Source: Xenorhabdus ehlersii
GTDB taxonomy: Bacteria > Pseudomonadota > Gammaproteobacteria > Enterobacterales > Enterobacteriaceae
Assembly: GCF_003610465.1 (NCBI RefSeq)
Contig: NZ_RAQI01000005.1
Location: 62,001-126,000, forward strand
Direction: 5' to 3'
Length of the DNA stretch: 64,000 bases
Shown piece after piece: positions 11,253 to 23,372 of this stretch (position 1 is the stretch's first letter; the number at the start of each line of letters is the position of its first letter). The notes under the pieces were generated by a model. The model made no database searches and was not told the origin of the DNA. It saw nothing but the letters and a program-made list of their open reading frames with translations. The position numbers and the translations under genes were made by a program.

Positions 11253-12044
11253 ATGAAACCGAACTCTATTGAACGATTGAAGGGGATTATGGCGCAGTTG
11301 CGCCATCCCCAGGATGGCTGTCCTTGGGACAAGGTACAAACCTCCGCTACGATTGCCCCTTATACATTGGAAGAGACCTATGAAGTGCTTGATGCGATTG
11401 AGCGCAATGATGTCAACGCGTTAAAAGAAGAGCTAGGGGATTTGTTATTTCATATCGTATTTTATGCCCAGATGGCTCAGGAGCAGCAACAGTTTGATTT
11501 TGGTGATATCTGTGAGGCGGTATGTGACAAATTGGAGCGCCGTCATCCTCATATCTTCAATCAACAAGCGGGTATCAGCGGCGAAGAGGCAATGGGCAGT
11601 TGGGAACAACGTAAGGCCGCAGAAAGGGCGGAGAAAGATCAGCATTCGGTACTGGATGATATTCCCGCCAGTTTACCAGCCCTGATGAAGGCTTATAAAA
11701 TCCAGAAACGTTGCGCTTCGGTCGGTTTTGATTGGGATACCATTGGCCCTGTGCTGGGCAAAGTCTATGAAGAAATTGATGAAGTCATGGACGAAGCAAA
11801 ACAGGCGGTGGTTGATAAAGATCGATTAGAAGAAGAGTTGGGGGATTTACTGTTTTCAGTGGTTAATTTATCCCGTCATTTGGGGCATAAGCCAGAAATA
11901 GCACTACAAAAAGCTTGCCAGAAATTCGAGAACCGTTTCCGTAATGTCGAAAAACTGATCCTCGACAGAGGCTTGTCATTGGAAAGGGCTACGTTAGATG
12001 AAATGGAAGCTATGTGGCAGCGAGTGAAAAGCCAGAAGATATAG
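11253..12044 (+). CDS. mazG: Nucleoside triphosphate pyrophosphohydrolase MazG
   Basis: All-alpha NTP pyrophosphohydrolase that hydrolyses (d)NTPs to monophosphates and in E. coli lowers (p)ppGpp and aids survival in starvation. The 263-residue protein contains two MazG repeats with the acidic metal-binding signatures 'EETYEVLDAIE...EELGDLLF' and 'EEIDEVMDEA...EEELGDLLF'. A TTG at 11232 extends the frame, but the ATG at 11253 fits the family start. It lies 17 nt after relA, so the two opposing activities on the ppGpp balance are probably in one transcript. Confidence 0.94.
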   Translation: MKPNSIERLKGIMAQLRHPQDGCPWDKVQTSATIAPYTLEETYEVLDAIERNDVNALKEELGDLLFHIVFYAQMAQEQQQFDFGDICEAVCDKLERRHPHIFNQQAGISGEEAMGSWEQRKAAERAEKDQHSVLDDIPASLPALMKAYKIQKRCASVGFDWDTIGPVLGKVYEEIDEVMDEAKQAVVDKDRLEEELGDLLFSVVNLSRHLGHKPEIALQKACQKFENRFRNVEKLILDRGLSLERATLDEMEAMWQRVKSQKI

Positions 12045-14020
<1,976 letters not shown>

Positions 14021-14091
14021 GATATGGGGCAATGGATTGATATTAAGCTAATTTGCTTTTAAGGTAATCATTTTTTAAGAAAATAGTTTAG

Positions 14092-15438
<1,347 letters not shown>

Positions 15439-15481
15439 TTGCCGGTTTTTTCTGCTGAAAAGTAAATATTTTTTATGTTTT

Positions 15482-15515
15482 GGCGAAGGAGAGTATCCTC
15501 TTTCGCCTTTTTATT
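15482..15515 (+). terminator. eno terminator
   Basis: GGCGAAGGAG pairs with CTCTTTCGCC (10 bp with one G-T pair, loop AGTATC) and is followed by TTTTTATT: a typical intrinsic terminator about 45 nt after the eno stop. Confidence 0.85.
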
Positions 15516-15790
15516 GAAAGAAAATTTTATTTTTCATACCGGTTACTTATCTTATTGCAGGATGGAAGTGTGATATGACAACAGAAATTCAGTTCTTTTT
15601 TTGAACAATAATTCAGTAGCCAGACAAATCCCGCGTAGCAGATCCCAAAATTATACAACTCGTATTTTATTCCTTGTTAATACTCCTTATTATTTCACAT
15701 GTAATGTAATTCTTTAACATTTGTGGCAATGATTCATCAATTATTCTTTTTACATTACAGAGTTATGTTTCATTGTTTTATGGAGTCTTC
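15516..15790 (+). other. AT-rich spacer upstream of the anion symporter gene
   Basis: AT-rich sequence between the eno terminator and the next gene, presumably holding its promoter. GGAG at 15783-15786 is the ribosome site. I recognise no operator or small gene. Confidence 0.5.
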
Positions 15791-17176
15791 ATGGACGCTT
15801 CTGAATCTTTAACCCCAGCGATTGGGCCTGCACCCTCAAATAAAAGAGGCTTAATTATTCTCGCGCTGGACATCATTTTGTTTGTGACATTGCTTAAGTT
15901 TTTACCTTACGGGGAAAAAGCAAATGCAGGCTTGGCATTAATGGTATTTGTTGGCGTGTTATGGTTAACAGAAGCCATTCATGTCACCATTACTGCACTG
16001 TGTATTCCTATTCTGGCGGTCGGCATGGGATTGATGAATACCGGTGATGCACTGAAATCTTTTGCAAACCCCATAATCTTTTTGTTCTTCGGTGGCTTTG
16101 CACTGGCAACGGCGCTACATATCCAAGGCTTGGACAGATTGATAGCTAACCGTTTGCTGATGATTGCCCGTGGACGTTTATCTGTAGCGGTATTGCTGAT
16201 ATTTGGTATTACTGCCTTGCTTTCTATGTGGATAAGTAACACGGCAACTGCTGCCATGATGTTACCACTAGTCCTTGGAATTCTGGCTAATCTGGATGTA
16301 CGTACTGAGCGTAATACCTTTATTTTTGTGCTGCTTGGTGTTGCATATAGCGCTAGTATTGGTGGCCTGGGAACGTTGGTCGGTAGTCCACCCAATGCCA
16401 TCGCTGCTGCACAATTGGGTATGGATTTCTTTACATGGATGAAATACGGCGTGCCAATGGTCATTATTCTTATGCCAGTCATGGTGGGACTGATGTACCT
16501 CATGCTGCGTCCAAATCTGAATCATAAATTTGATCTGGAATTGGAGTACCTGGAGTGGAATGGTAAACGTGTTATTGCCATGGGCATCTTCCTGTTAACC
16601 GTAGTGTGCTGGATTTTCAGTTCATTTATTAGTGATGCACTGGGTGGTGTCAAAGATCTGGATACGATTATTGCAGTGAGCGCAGCCATCCTGATTGGTA
16701 TCACTGGCGTATCAACATGGTCACAGATTCAAAATAACACCGAATGGGGCGTATTGATGCTGTTCGGTGGTGGCCTGACATTGAGTGCCGTCTTAAAAGA
16801 TTCCGGTGCCAGTGAAGTTATGGCAAATGGCATGGCAGCGACTTTCGGTACCAGCTCTTGGTTTGTGATCATCGTTGCGATTGCTACGTTTATTATTTTC
16901 CTGACAGAATTTACAAGTAATACTGCGAGCGCAGCGCTTCTTGTACCTATTTTTGCTACGGTTGCAGAAGCGCTGGGAATGCCGGTTGTGGTTTTGACTC
17001 TGATAATCGGTATAGGGGCATCCTGTGCATTTATGCTACCTGTAGCAACGCCACCTAACGCGATTGTTTATGGCACTGGTTATATCAAACAAATTGAAAT
17101 GGTCAGGGTAGGCATAGTGCTGAATTTGGCATGTATTGCCATTATTTCTGTGATTGCCTGGTTCTTCTGGCTGTAA
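15791..17176 (+). CDS. DASS-family sodium/dicarboxylate symporter
   Basis: Polytopic inner-membrane protein of 461 residues with about eleven hydrophobic segments. It has two copies of the SNT signature that build the sodium and carboxylate sites of VcINDY-type carriers: 'WISNTATAAMMLP' in the first half and 'TSNTASAALLVP' in the second. This places it in the SLC13/DASS (divalent anion:sodium symporter) family. Succinate, fumarate, malate or citrate are the likely substrates; the exact one cannot be read from sequence. An ATG at 15773 would add six residues, but GGAG sits correctly before 15791. It is close to a DctA homologue, so the cell may have two C4-dicarboxylate importers here. Confidence 0.88.
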   Translation: MDASESLTPAIGPAPSNKRGLIILALDIILFVTLLKFLPYGEKANAGLALMVFVGVLWLTEAIHVTITALCIPILAVGMGLMNTGDALKSFANPIIFLFFGGFALATALHIQGLDRLIANRLLMIARGRLSVAVLLIFGITALLSMWISNTATAAMMLPLVLGILANLDVRTERNTFIFVLLGVAYSASIGGLGTLVGSPPNAIAAAQLGMDFFTWMKYGVPMVIILMPVMVGLMYLMLRPNLNHKFDLELEYLEWNGKRVIAMGIFLLTVVCWIFSSFISDALGGVKDLDTIIAVSAAILIGITGVSTWSQIQNNTEWGVLMLFGGGLTLSAVLKDSGASEVMANGMAATFGTSSWFVIIVAIATFIIFLTEFTSNTASAALLVPIFATVAEALGMPVVVLTLIIGIGASCAFMLPVATPPNAIVYGTGYIKQIEMVRVGIVLNLACIAIISVIAWFFWL

Positions 17177-17215
17177 TTCCTTCTGGCTTTTAATGCTTGA
17201 ATAAGCCATGCTCAA

Positions 17216-17241
17216 AATCGCCACCCTTGCAGGTGGCGATT
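17216..17241. terminator. Terminator between symporter and aldehyde dehydrogenase genes
   Basis: Perfect 10-bp inverted repeat AATCGCCACC / GGTGGCGATT with a 6-nt loop between two convergent stop codons. The minus strand continues with TTTTGAG, so it suits the dehydrogenase best but can serve both genes. Confidence 0.75.
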
Positions 17242-17244
17242 GTG

Positions 17245-18729
17245 TTAGTCTTCTTTAGTACTGATATAGATGTTTTTCACCTCAGTATAAGCATCCAACA
17301 TCATCTTGTGGGTTTCACGTCCAAGTCCCGATTTCTTATAGCCACCGAAAGGAGCATGAGCCGGCAATTCGTGATAGGTATTAATCCATATACGGCCTGT
17401 TTTTATTGCCTTAGCGATGCGCAGGGCACGGTTAATATCCTGTGTCCATACGGCACCTGCCAGGCCATATTCGGAATCATTGGCCATTTCGACGACTTCT
17501 TCTTCGTTGCTGAATGGAATAACGCATAGTACAGGCCCGAAAATTTCTTCCTGTGCCACCCGCATCTTGTTGGTGACATTGGTAAGAATTGTCGGCTGGA
17601 TAAAGAATCCATCATCATATTCTGTTCCGGTTATGCGTTTTCCGCCAGTCAAGATGGTTGCACCTTCCTGTTTTGCCAGGTTGATATAACCTAATATAGT
17701 GTTCATCTGTTCTTCACTGACTTGGCAGCCCATTTCTGTTTCTGCCAGCATAGGGTCGCCGACTTTAATGGATTCAAACACGGTTTTCAGTGATTTCAGG
17801 AATTCATCATGAATATCTTTATGCAGGAACAGGCGGGCACCGGATTCACAGGCTTGCCCTTGGTTCAGCAAAATTGCATTGGCTGCATATGTGATCGCCT
17901 TTTTCATATTGGCATCAGGGAAAACGATGTTAGCCGATTTACCACCTAATTCCAACGTTGCCGGAATGAGCCTTTTTGCTGCCGCTGCGGCAACGTTGTA
18001 ACCGACTTCTGTTGAGCCGGTAAAGGCGACCTTGTCAATGCCGTCATGGTCGAGGATGGCTTGGCCTACAACTGAGCCACGCCCTGTAACAATATTGACA
18101 ACGCCCGCTGGCAGAACTTGATTCATGATGTGCCCCAGCTCAAGCAGAGTGATTGGGGTCAGACTTGCAGGATTGATAACAATAGTATTACCGGCAGCAA
18201 GGGCGGGAGCGAGTTTCCAGGCAGCCATCAATAGCGGGAAATTCCACGGAATAATCTGTCCGACTACACCAATTGGTTCTCTGATGACTAAGCTCAGTGT
18301 GTGACTATCAATGACATCAGTAGTATCAGAATGAGCGCGGATAACACCGGCAAAGTAGCGGAAATGATCAACAGAAAAAGGAATATCGAAATGACGACAT
18401 AGAGCCTGAGTTTTACCACCATCCAATGTTTCAAGGGCAATAAAGCGTTCAGCTTCGGCTTCCAGTAAGTCGGCAATTTTCAGTAATAAAGATTGCCTTT
18501 CAGCTGCGGATGTTTTGCTCCATGCAGGCAGGGCTTTTTGGGCAGCCTTGACGGCAAGTTCAACATCTTCGGCATTTCCTGCTGCATATTCTGTCAATAA
18601 TTCACCTGTTGCAGGGTTGTAGCTTTGTATCGTATTTTTTGAAACGCTATCAACCCACTCACCATTAATCAGCATCTTGTAAGATTCACAAGGCAACAAT
18701 TCTTTTTCGATATCATGTAGTTTTTTCAT
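17245..18729 (-). CDS. NAD(P)-dependent aldehyde dehydrogenase
   Basis: Member of the classical aldehyde dehydrogenase superfamily, 494 residues, oxidising an unidentified aldehyde to the acid. Catalytic residues are present: Asn163 ('PWNFP'), Glu260 ('LELGGKSANIVF'), Cys294 ('NQGQACESGARL') and the late 'EEIFGPVL' motif. The lysine that normally precedes Pro-Ala in the cofactor loop is replaced: 'VINPASLTP' with Asn186 where most members have Lys. GGAG lies 7 nt before the ATG. An inverted repeat at 18773-18791 lies just upstream. Subfamily and substrate are not determined; the neighbouring dicarboxylate carriers give only a weak hint. Confidence 0.88.
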   Translation of the reverse strand: MKKLHDIEKELLPCESYKMLINGEWVDSVSKNTIQSYNPATGELLTEYAAGNAEDVELAVKAAQKALPAWSKTSAAERQSLLLKIADLLEAEAERFIALETLDGGKTQALCRHFDIPFSVDHFRYFAGVIRAHSDTTDVIDSHTLSLVIREPIGVVGQIIPWNFPLLMAAWKLAPALAAGNTIVINPASLTPITLLELGHIMNQVLPAGVVNIVTGRGSVVGQAILDHDGIDKVAFTGSTEVGYNVAAAAAKRLIPATLELGGKSANIVFPDANMKKAITYAANAILLNQGQACESGARLFLHKDIHDEFLKSLKTVFESIKVGDPMLAETEMGCQVSEEQMNTILGYINLAKQEGATILTGGKRITGTEYDDGFFIQPTILTNVTNKMRVAQEEIFGPVLCVIPFSNEEEVVEMANDSEYGLAGAVWTQDINRALRIAKAIKTGRIWINTYHELPAHAPFGGYKKSGLGRETHKMMLDAYTEVKNIYISTKED

Positions 18730-19103
18730 TATATTCTCCGGGTACTTTGGTTTTTTGGTATGTTAGGACATATATTCCTAAGTTATTATTAGACTAATTC
18801 TTAATTTTTATCAAAATTGAATTTAACTATAAGAGATCTCTATCAATTAATATAAAATATTAATAGTTAGGATAATGATGTGGGAAATTGCTTTTTTTAT
18901 ATGGTTTCTTTTTCTAGTGGGATATCTGTCCTGAAATCAATAACGATGTGTTATATATTTTTATGAGAAATTTTTCTATTATTTTTTATTTTAGTGGAAT
19001 ATTTATTGTGGGTTGTTTTTTATTTATTGCGTTTTTGAAGGGATATATCCCCCATTTATAGCAGGGGGATGTGAGTTTTATTATTTACCGCAGGTAATAT
19101 ACC
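18730..19103 (-). other. Spacer between aldehyde dehydrogenase and dctA genes
   Basis: 374 AT-rich bases. Near the dehydrogenase start there is an inverted repeat (18773-18791). Near the dctA end there is a 7-bp hairpin ATCCCCC / GGGGGAT (19047-19070) that may end dctA transcription, though no T-run follows it on the minus strand. No gene seen. Confidence 0.5.
18773..18791. promoter_or_regulatory. Inverted repeat upstream of aldehyde dehydrogenase
   Basis: TTAGGA and TCCTAA separated by 7 bases, about 45 bp upstream of the dehydrogenase ATG. Size and place suit a repressor operator; no regulator can be named. Confidence 0.35.
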
Positions 19104-20405
19104 TTATTTATTTGGTGTTTTTTCTACTGAATTTTGCATGTTACCATTTAATATTTGATGCATCTTTTCTTTATCTAAAGCATTTTCCCAGCGAGCTACA
19201 ACAATGCTGGCACAAGCATTGCCAACTAAATTTGTCAATGCGCGGCACTCAGACATAAATCTGTCAATGCCCAAAATAAGAGCCATGCCAGCTACGGGCA
19301 CGCTGGGTACAACAGATAAGGTCGCAGCTAGTGTAATAAAACCGGCTCCTGTTACACCTGCTGCACCTTTTGAACTGATCATAGCAACTAATAATAAAGA
19401 AATTTGCTCATATAGACTTAATTCAATGTTGGTTGCCTGAGCAATAAATAATGCAGCCATCGTCATATAAATATTAGTACCATCAAGGTTGAATGAATAA
19501 CCTGTTGGAATAACTAAACCAACAACCGATTTCTCACAACCCAGATTTTCCATTTTCTTCATTAGGCCGGGTAACGCAGCCTCTGAGGATGAGGTTCCTA
19601 AAACTAACAATAGCTCATCTTTAATATATTTTATTAATTGAATGATAGAGAACCCGTTATATTTAGCAACCGCTCCCAATATAATAAGAACAAAAAGCAA
19701 TGATGTAATGTAAAAAGTCACAATTAACATCATCAAATTCCCAATTGATGCAATACCATATTTACCTATGGTAAAGGCCATTGCTCCAAATGCACCAATT
19801 GGTGCTAATTTCATTAAAATTCCTGCCATTTTAAAGATAGGTTCTGAGAGGTGTTGTAAAAACTCTAAAACAGGTTCCCCTTTTTTCCCTATAGCGGCTA
19901 AAGCGATACCAAAAATAACTGAAATAAACAGAACCTGGAGAATATTGCCATTCACAAGTGGGCTGACAACAGTGTCAGGTATGATATTCATGAGAAAGTC
20001 AACAATGGATGATTCATGGGCTTTCTCCACATAACCAATAACCTTGCTGTTGTCTAACGAATCAGGAGAGATATTTAAGCCATCGCCGGGGCGGACAATA
20101 TTGGCGATAATTAATCCAATAACTAATGCGAGCGTTGAAAATGTTAAAAAATATAACATTGATTTTGCTGCAACATTCCCAACCTTTTTTATATTATTCA
20201 TTCCTGCTATCCCTGTGACTACTGTCAAAAAGATAACAGGTGCAATGATCATTTTCACAATTTTAATGAATGCATCACCTAATGGTTTTAACGATGTTCC
20301 AATATCAGGATAAAAATGACCAAGGGTGATACCCAGTAAAATGGCAAATATGACTTGAACATAGAGTATCTGGTATAAAGGTTTCTTCTTTAGAATTGTA
20401 GACAT
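19104..20405 (-). CDS. dctA: C4-dicarboxylate transport protein DctA
   Basis: Inner-membrane proton (sodium) symporter of the glutamate/dicarboxylate DAACS family that takes up succinate, fumarate and malate under aerobic conditions. The 432-residue protein carries the serine-rich hairpin '[11 protein letters not shown]' and the substrate-binding segment '[17 protein letters not shown]'. It follows E. coli DctA closely throughout. The ATG at 20405 has AGGA about 5 nt ahead; the ATG at 20426 would add seven residues without a ribosome site. A perfect 17-bp inverted repeat lies about 100 bp upstream. Confidence 0.93.
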   Translation of the reverse strand: MSTILKKKPLYQILYVQVIFAILLGITLGHFYPDIGTSLKPLGDAFIKIVKMIIAPVIFLTVVTGIAGMNNIKKVGNVAAKSMLYFLTFSTLALVIGLIIANIVRPGDGLNISPDSLDNSKVIGYVEKAHESSIVDFLMNIIPDTVVSPLVNGNILQVLFISVIFGIALAAIGKKGEPVLEFLQHLSEPIFKMAGILMKLAPIGAFGAMAFTIGKYGIASIGNLMMLIVTFYITSLLFVLIILGAVAKYNGFSIIQLIKYIKDELLLVLGTSSSEAALPGLMKKMENLGCEKSVVGLVIPTGYSFNLDGTNIYMTMAALFIAQATNIELSLYEQISLLLVAMISSKGAAGVTGAGFITLAATLSVVPSVPVAGMALILGIDRFMSECRALTNLVGNACASIVVARWENALDKEKMHQILNGNMQNSVEKTPNK

Positions 20406-20504
20406 AGGATTCCTGTTTTTATCCATAGTGTTAATATTGATATTGGCGATTTATTTTTTTATTAATTAATTTAATGTTTCTCTTTGATTGGAAAGTCGTA
20501 ATGT

Positions 20505-20543
20505 CTTCCATAATAATGAGAATTCATCTCATTATTATGGAAG
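20505..20543. promoter_or_regulatory. Perfect 17-bp inverted repeat upstream of dctA
   Basis: Arms of 17 bp starting CTTCCATAATAATGAGA are exact reverse complements around the 5-nt loop ATTCA. The 19-mer at 20512-20530 matches 13 of 19 positions of the Fur consensus, and by symmetry so does the other strand. No T-run follows, so a terminator role is unlikely. An operator, Fur or other, is the preferred reading. Confidence 0.5.
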
Positions 20544-20710
20544 GTATTATTGGGACAATAAGACTGATGTTAAAATTACTCTGAATTTTTGTTGTGAACA
20601 AGTATCAAGATCGTAAAACCAAGAATTGTTTATTAAATAAATAAAAAAGCATTATATAAGAAATAAGTATAAAACTGTATTTTTTTATAAACTTATAATA
20701 GTAAGAAGTT

Positions 20711-20730
20711 CCCACTCGAAGACGAGTGGG
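20711..20730 (-). terminator. Hairpin after the binding-protein gene
   Basis: CCCACTCG / CGAGTGGG, perfect 8-bp stem with loop AAGA, 18 nt past the stop codon of the minus-strand gene. The following T content is modest. Confidence 0.6.
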
Positions 20731-20748
20731 TTTGATTCAGAAGAGGTG

Positions 20749-21885
20749 TTATTTTGCGGTTATCCAGAAAAGACCGCTGCCATCTAATGCTGTAAGGGTT
20801 TGGTGAACATAAATATTGTCTGCGTGGGGATCAAGATCTTTGAAAAGATCGGGATGTAACCATTTTGCAATGGCTTCTACAGCAATAATATTGAATGGAG
20901 TATCATAGTATTGATGATAAATCGCCATAACACGTTTTTCACGATACGATTCTAAAATCTTTAGCTTGGGACGAGAGAGCAATTTTTGAAAACGTTTCTC
21001 CGATGCTGCCAACTCTCCGGTATAACCTAATGGGACAGATTGGCTGTTTGAATGAACAGTGTCCCAATTTGCTACGGTCATCAGATAATAATCAGGATTG
21101 GTAGCCAATAGTTGTTCTTCATTAATTTTGCCTCCCATACCAGAAAACCATTTACTCCCCATATTATTGCCACCCGCGGCAGTAACAAACTCTCCGAAGC
21201 TATTAGTGGCAAAGGTATTGCAACAATCTTCAGTACCTAACATACCTGCATGACGCTCAATAAAGACGTCAGGAATTTGCTTAGGAGATAATGGCATAAT
21301 ACGTTTATTAATTATGGACAGGCGATTTTCATAAAATTGAATGAATTTATTGGCATTTTCTTCCTGTTTAAAAACCTTCCCTAATAATCTCATGCTGGGA
21401 ACCGTATTGGATAGAGGATGTTGGCGAAAGTCGATGAAAATGACAGGAACACCTATTTTTTCCAATAAGTTAATCGTATTACTGCTATCCAGTTTGGATT
21501 TTAACCCAATATCGAAAATAACCAGATCGGGTTTATACATCATGGCCTTTTCAACATTGAAATCACTGGTATAGGGATTGGGGAAGACTGGAATTTTCCT
21601 TAGCTGAGAGAATTTCTTTTCATAGGCTGTCGCAAGATCAGGCGCTTTTTTCTCCAATGCATTATCCCACGCGGCAATGCCTTTCAATGGTTCAGAGGGA
21701 TGCAGAATATTTAGGGCAATAACCATTCGGCTATCTGCCAGCATGGCGCGTTTAACAGGGGCGTTGACTGTTACTTCACGTCCCATAATATCTTTGACGG
21801 TAATTTTTTCTGCTTGAGCATATATGGGGAGTAATATGAATAACGCGGACAGAAAACTTTTTATGGGGTAATGAATGTTAAACAT
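20749..21885 (-). CDS. Periplasmic iron-complex-type ABC substrate-binding protein
   Basis: 378-residue precursor with a signal peptide ending near 'IYAQA' (residue 25). The mature part begins 'ITVKDIMGREVTVNAPVKR', the usual opening of the FecB/BtuF-type periplasmic binding fold (COG0614) that captures ferric siderophores, haem or cobalamin. Internal 'YKPDLVIFDIG' and 'TNPDYYLMTV' are typical of the two lobes. No permease or ATPase gene is nearby, so it is an orphan that must use a transporter encoded elsewhere. A Fur-like sequence lies about 175 bp upstream. The ligand is unknown. The family call is good; the iron role is inference. Confidence 0.82.
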   Translation of the reverse strand: MFNIHYPIKSFLSALFILLPIYAQAEKITVKDIMGREVTVNAPVKRAMLADSRMVIALNILHPSEPLKGIAAWDNALEKKAPDLATAYEKKFSQLRKIPVFPNPYTSDFNVEKAMMYKPDLVIFDIGLKSKLDSSNTINLLEKIGVPVIFIDFRQHPLSNTVPSMRLLGKVFKQEENANKFIQFYENRLSIINKRIMPLSPKQIPDVFIERHAGMLGTEDCCNTFATNSFGEFVTAAGGNNMGSKWFSGMGGKINEEQLLATNPDYYLMTVANWDTVHSNSQSVPLGYTGELAASEKRFQKLLSRPKLKILESYREKRVMAIYHQYYDTPFNIIAVEAIAKWLHPDLFKDLDPHADNIYVHQTLTALDGSGLFWITAK

Positions 21886-22421
21886 TGTTTCTCCTTTTAT
21901 TGGAAATTATATAAGGAATATCAATATATAGGTGTGGTTAAGTTACTTATCATCAATTCCTGTTCTCTTATGTTTTTTAAATCTTATGTGTTTCAAATAT
22001 ACTTCTTCCCAACGTGGGAACGTTGATGTTTCTGTCATTATTTCAGTTCAAAACAGATGATAATGGTTATTATTCAAATCAATCAACAGTTTTTACACTT
22101 TTACTGACATGAAAACATTTAATTGTGAATTTTTACTTTAATAACAAATCATTATAACAAAACTATCTTTTGACAATATGGGAGAAATGCATTTAAAAAT
22201 GACAAAGAAGAATGAATAATAGCCTTATTGAAGTATTTCAGTAACGCAGAAAATGAATTCGATAATACGTTGATTATTAGAAACCACACCCATTAATAGC
22301 CTGGAGTAAACAATAATCAAGTTATAAATATCCCTAATTTCATAATAAAATTTTCTTTAAACCGATTTATATGTTCTCATTCTTGCTATTATTACTTTAT
22401 CGGTAATAAGCGGGGCTGATC
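21886..22421. other. Divergent AT-rich regulatory spacer
   Basis: 536 bases between the binding-protein gene and the lipoprotein gene. It contains a Fur-like site (22059-22077), a short palindrome TTCCCA-ACG-TGGGAA (22006-22020) and otherwise strongly AT-rich sequence. No coding frame is supported. Confidence 0.55.
22059..22077. promoter_or_regulatory. Candidate Fur box
   Basis: GATAATGGTTATTATTCAA matches the Fur consensus at 13 of 19 positions, including the first seven. It lies upstream of a probable iron-complex binding protein, which supports the reading, though it is about 175 bp from that gene's start. Confidence 0.4.
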
Positions 22422-22769
22422 ATGAAAAAATTGTTAACTATTTGTTTGTTGGGATTTGCATTGACTGGATGTGATAATCAACTCAAAATTGATGGAACAA
22501 ATGAAATCGCTGTAAAAACATCCATTGAGAAAATCAGAGATACTTTACCAGAAGATAAAAGATTACAATTTGATGATTCATTAAATGTTGTCATGAGCAA
22601 TAGTATCGACTTTGATGATCTGTTTAAGGATAACAAGAATGGAAATATCAAACATGCAGATATACAAAAGTTGGAACAGAAATTTTTTCAATCCCTTCAT
22701 GGAAAAACAGCTAATCAAGTTATTGAAGAAGCAGAGAAAATTAAAGCGGCCAGCATGAACAAAAAATGA
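22422..22769 (+). CDS. Small lipoprotein of unknown function
   Basis: 115-residue protein with a lipoprotein signal peptide: positive start (MKK), hydrophobic core and lipobox 'LTGC', so Cys17 should be lipidated. Asp18 follows the cysteine, which by the Lol rule suggests retention in the inner membrane. The mature part is charged, Lys/Glu/Asp rich and probably helical, with no domain I can name firmly; short enterobacterial lipoproteins of the DUF6694 type look similar. It is convergent with sprT (13 nt between the stops) and appears to be a single-gene unit. Confidence 0.75.
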   Translation: MKKLLTICLLGFALTGCDNQLKIDGTNEIAVKTSIEKIRDTLPEDKRLQFDDSLNVVMSNSIDFDDLFKDNKNGNIKHADIQKLEQKFFQSLHGKTANQVIEEAEKIKAASMNKK

Positions 22770-22781
22770 GTATATATCTTA

Positions 22782-23288
22782 TTAAGTTGACTCCAACAGA
22801 GTTAGTTTTTCGCCACATTGGCGGCAAACATAGCAATTTTTTCCTCTGAGGACTTTATTGTGTTGCCTTATCGTTAGTTCATGTTGCTGACAACGACAAT
22901 AATAAGTGAATGTCTTACTGCGTACAGAATGTACGGGGAACGGATGCGTCCGGTTGGCAGGTACTGCAAATATCGTTTCCATGATAAAGCGCCATTCTTT
23001 TCCGTGTGGGTCAACTTGCCCAAATTGATGATAAACCAACAGATGAGCCAGTTCATGCGGGATAACTTCATCTATGAATACCTGCTGATTTTCGATTAAC
23101 AAAACAGGATTCAGGCGGATTTCCCAATCTTGCAGTCTGGCACTGCCTGCAATTGTTCCCCGTTGCTGATAGGTTATGTGGGGTTCGGGAAACCTTTGCT
23201 GTAGAAAATGACTCGCATGAGTTAATTTCTGTCGCAGGGTACGCATAACCGCTTGTTGTAGGAAAAGGGGAACTCTAACGGATTTCAT
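22782..23288 (-). CDS. sprT: SprT family zinc metalloprotease-like protein
   Basis: 168-residue protein with the zincin signature HELAH at residues 78-82 and a C-terminal zinc-ribbon-like cysteine set ('YYCRCQQH' and 'CYVCRQCGEKL'). It is related to the SprT domain of eukaryotic Spartan/SPRTN proteases; the role of the bacterial protein is unclear. E. coli has sprT in the same neighbourhood, with galP between it and metK; galP is absent here. Confidence 0.9.
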   Translation of the reverse strand: MKSVRVPLFLQQAVMRTLRQKLTHASHFLQQRFPEPHITYQQRGTIAGSARLQDWEIRLNPVLLIENQQVFIDEVIPHELAHLLVYHQFGQVDPHGKEWRFIMETIFAVPANRTHPFPVHSVRSKTFTYYCRCQQHELTIRQHNKVLRGKNCYVCRQCGEKLTLLEST

Positions 23289-23334
23289 TACGGCTTAATA
23301 TTGTACTTATATTGTACTTTTGATCATAAAAAAA

Positions 23335-23351
23335 CCCGCAGTATTTGCGGG
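23335..23351 (-). terminator. metK terminator
   Basis: CCCGCA / TGCGGG hairpin with a 5-nt loop, followed on the minus strand by a run of seven T: a clear intrinsic terminator just past the metK stop. Confidence 0.8.
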
Positions 23352-23372
23352 CTTCATAGGCTAGCAAAGAAT

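Larger units (their letters stand above)
20406..20748 (-). other. dctA upstream region
   Basis: 343 very AT-rich bases between dctA and the binding-protein gene. It holds the large palindrome at 20505-20543 and a hairpin at 20711-20730 that probably ends the upstream gene. No gene seen. Confidence 0.6.
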
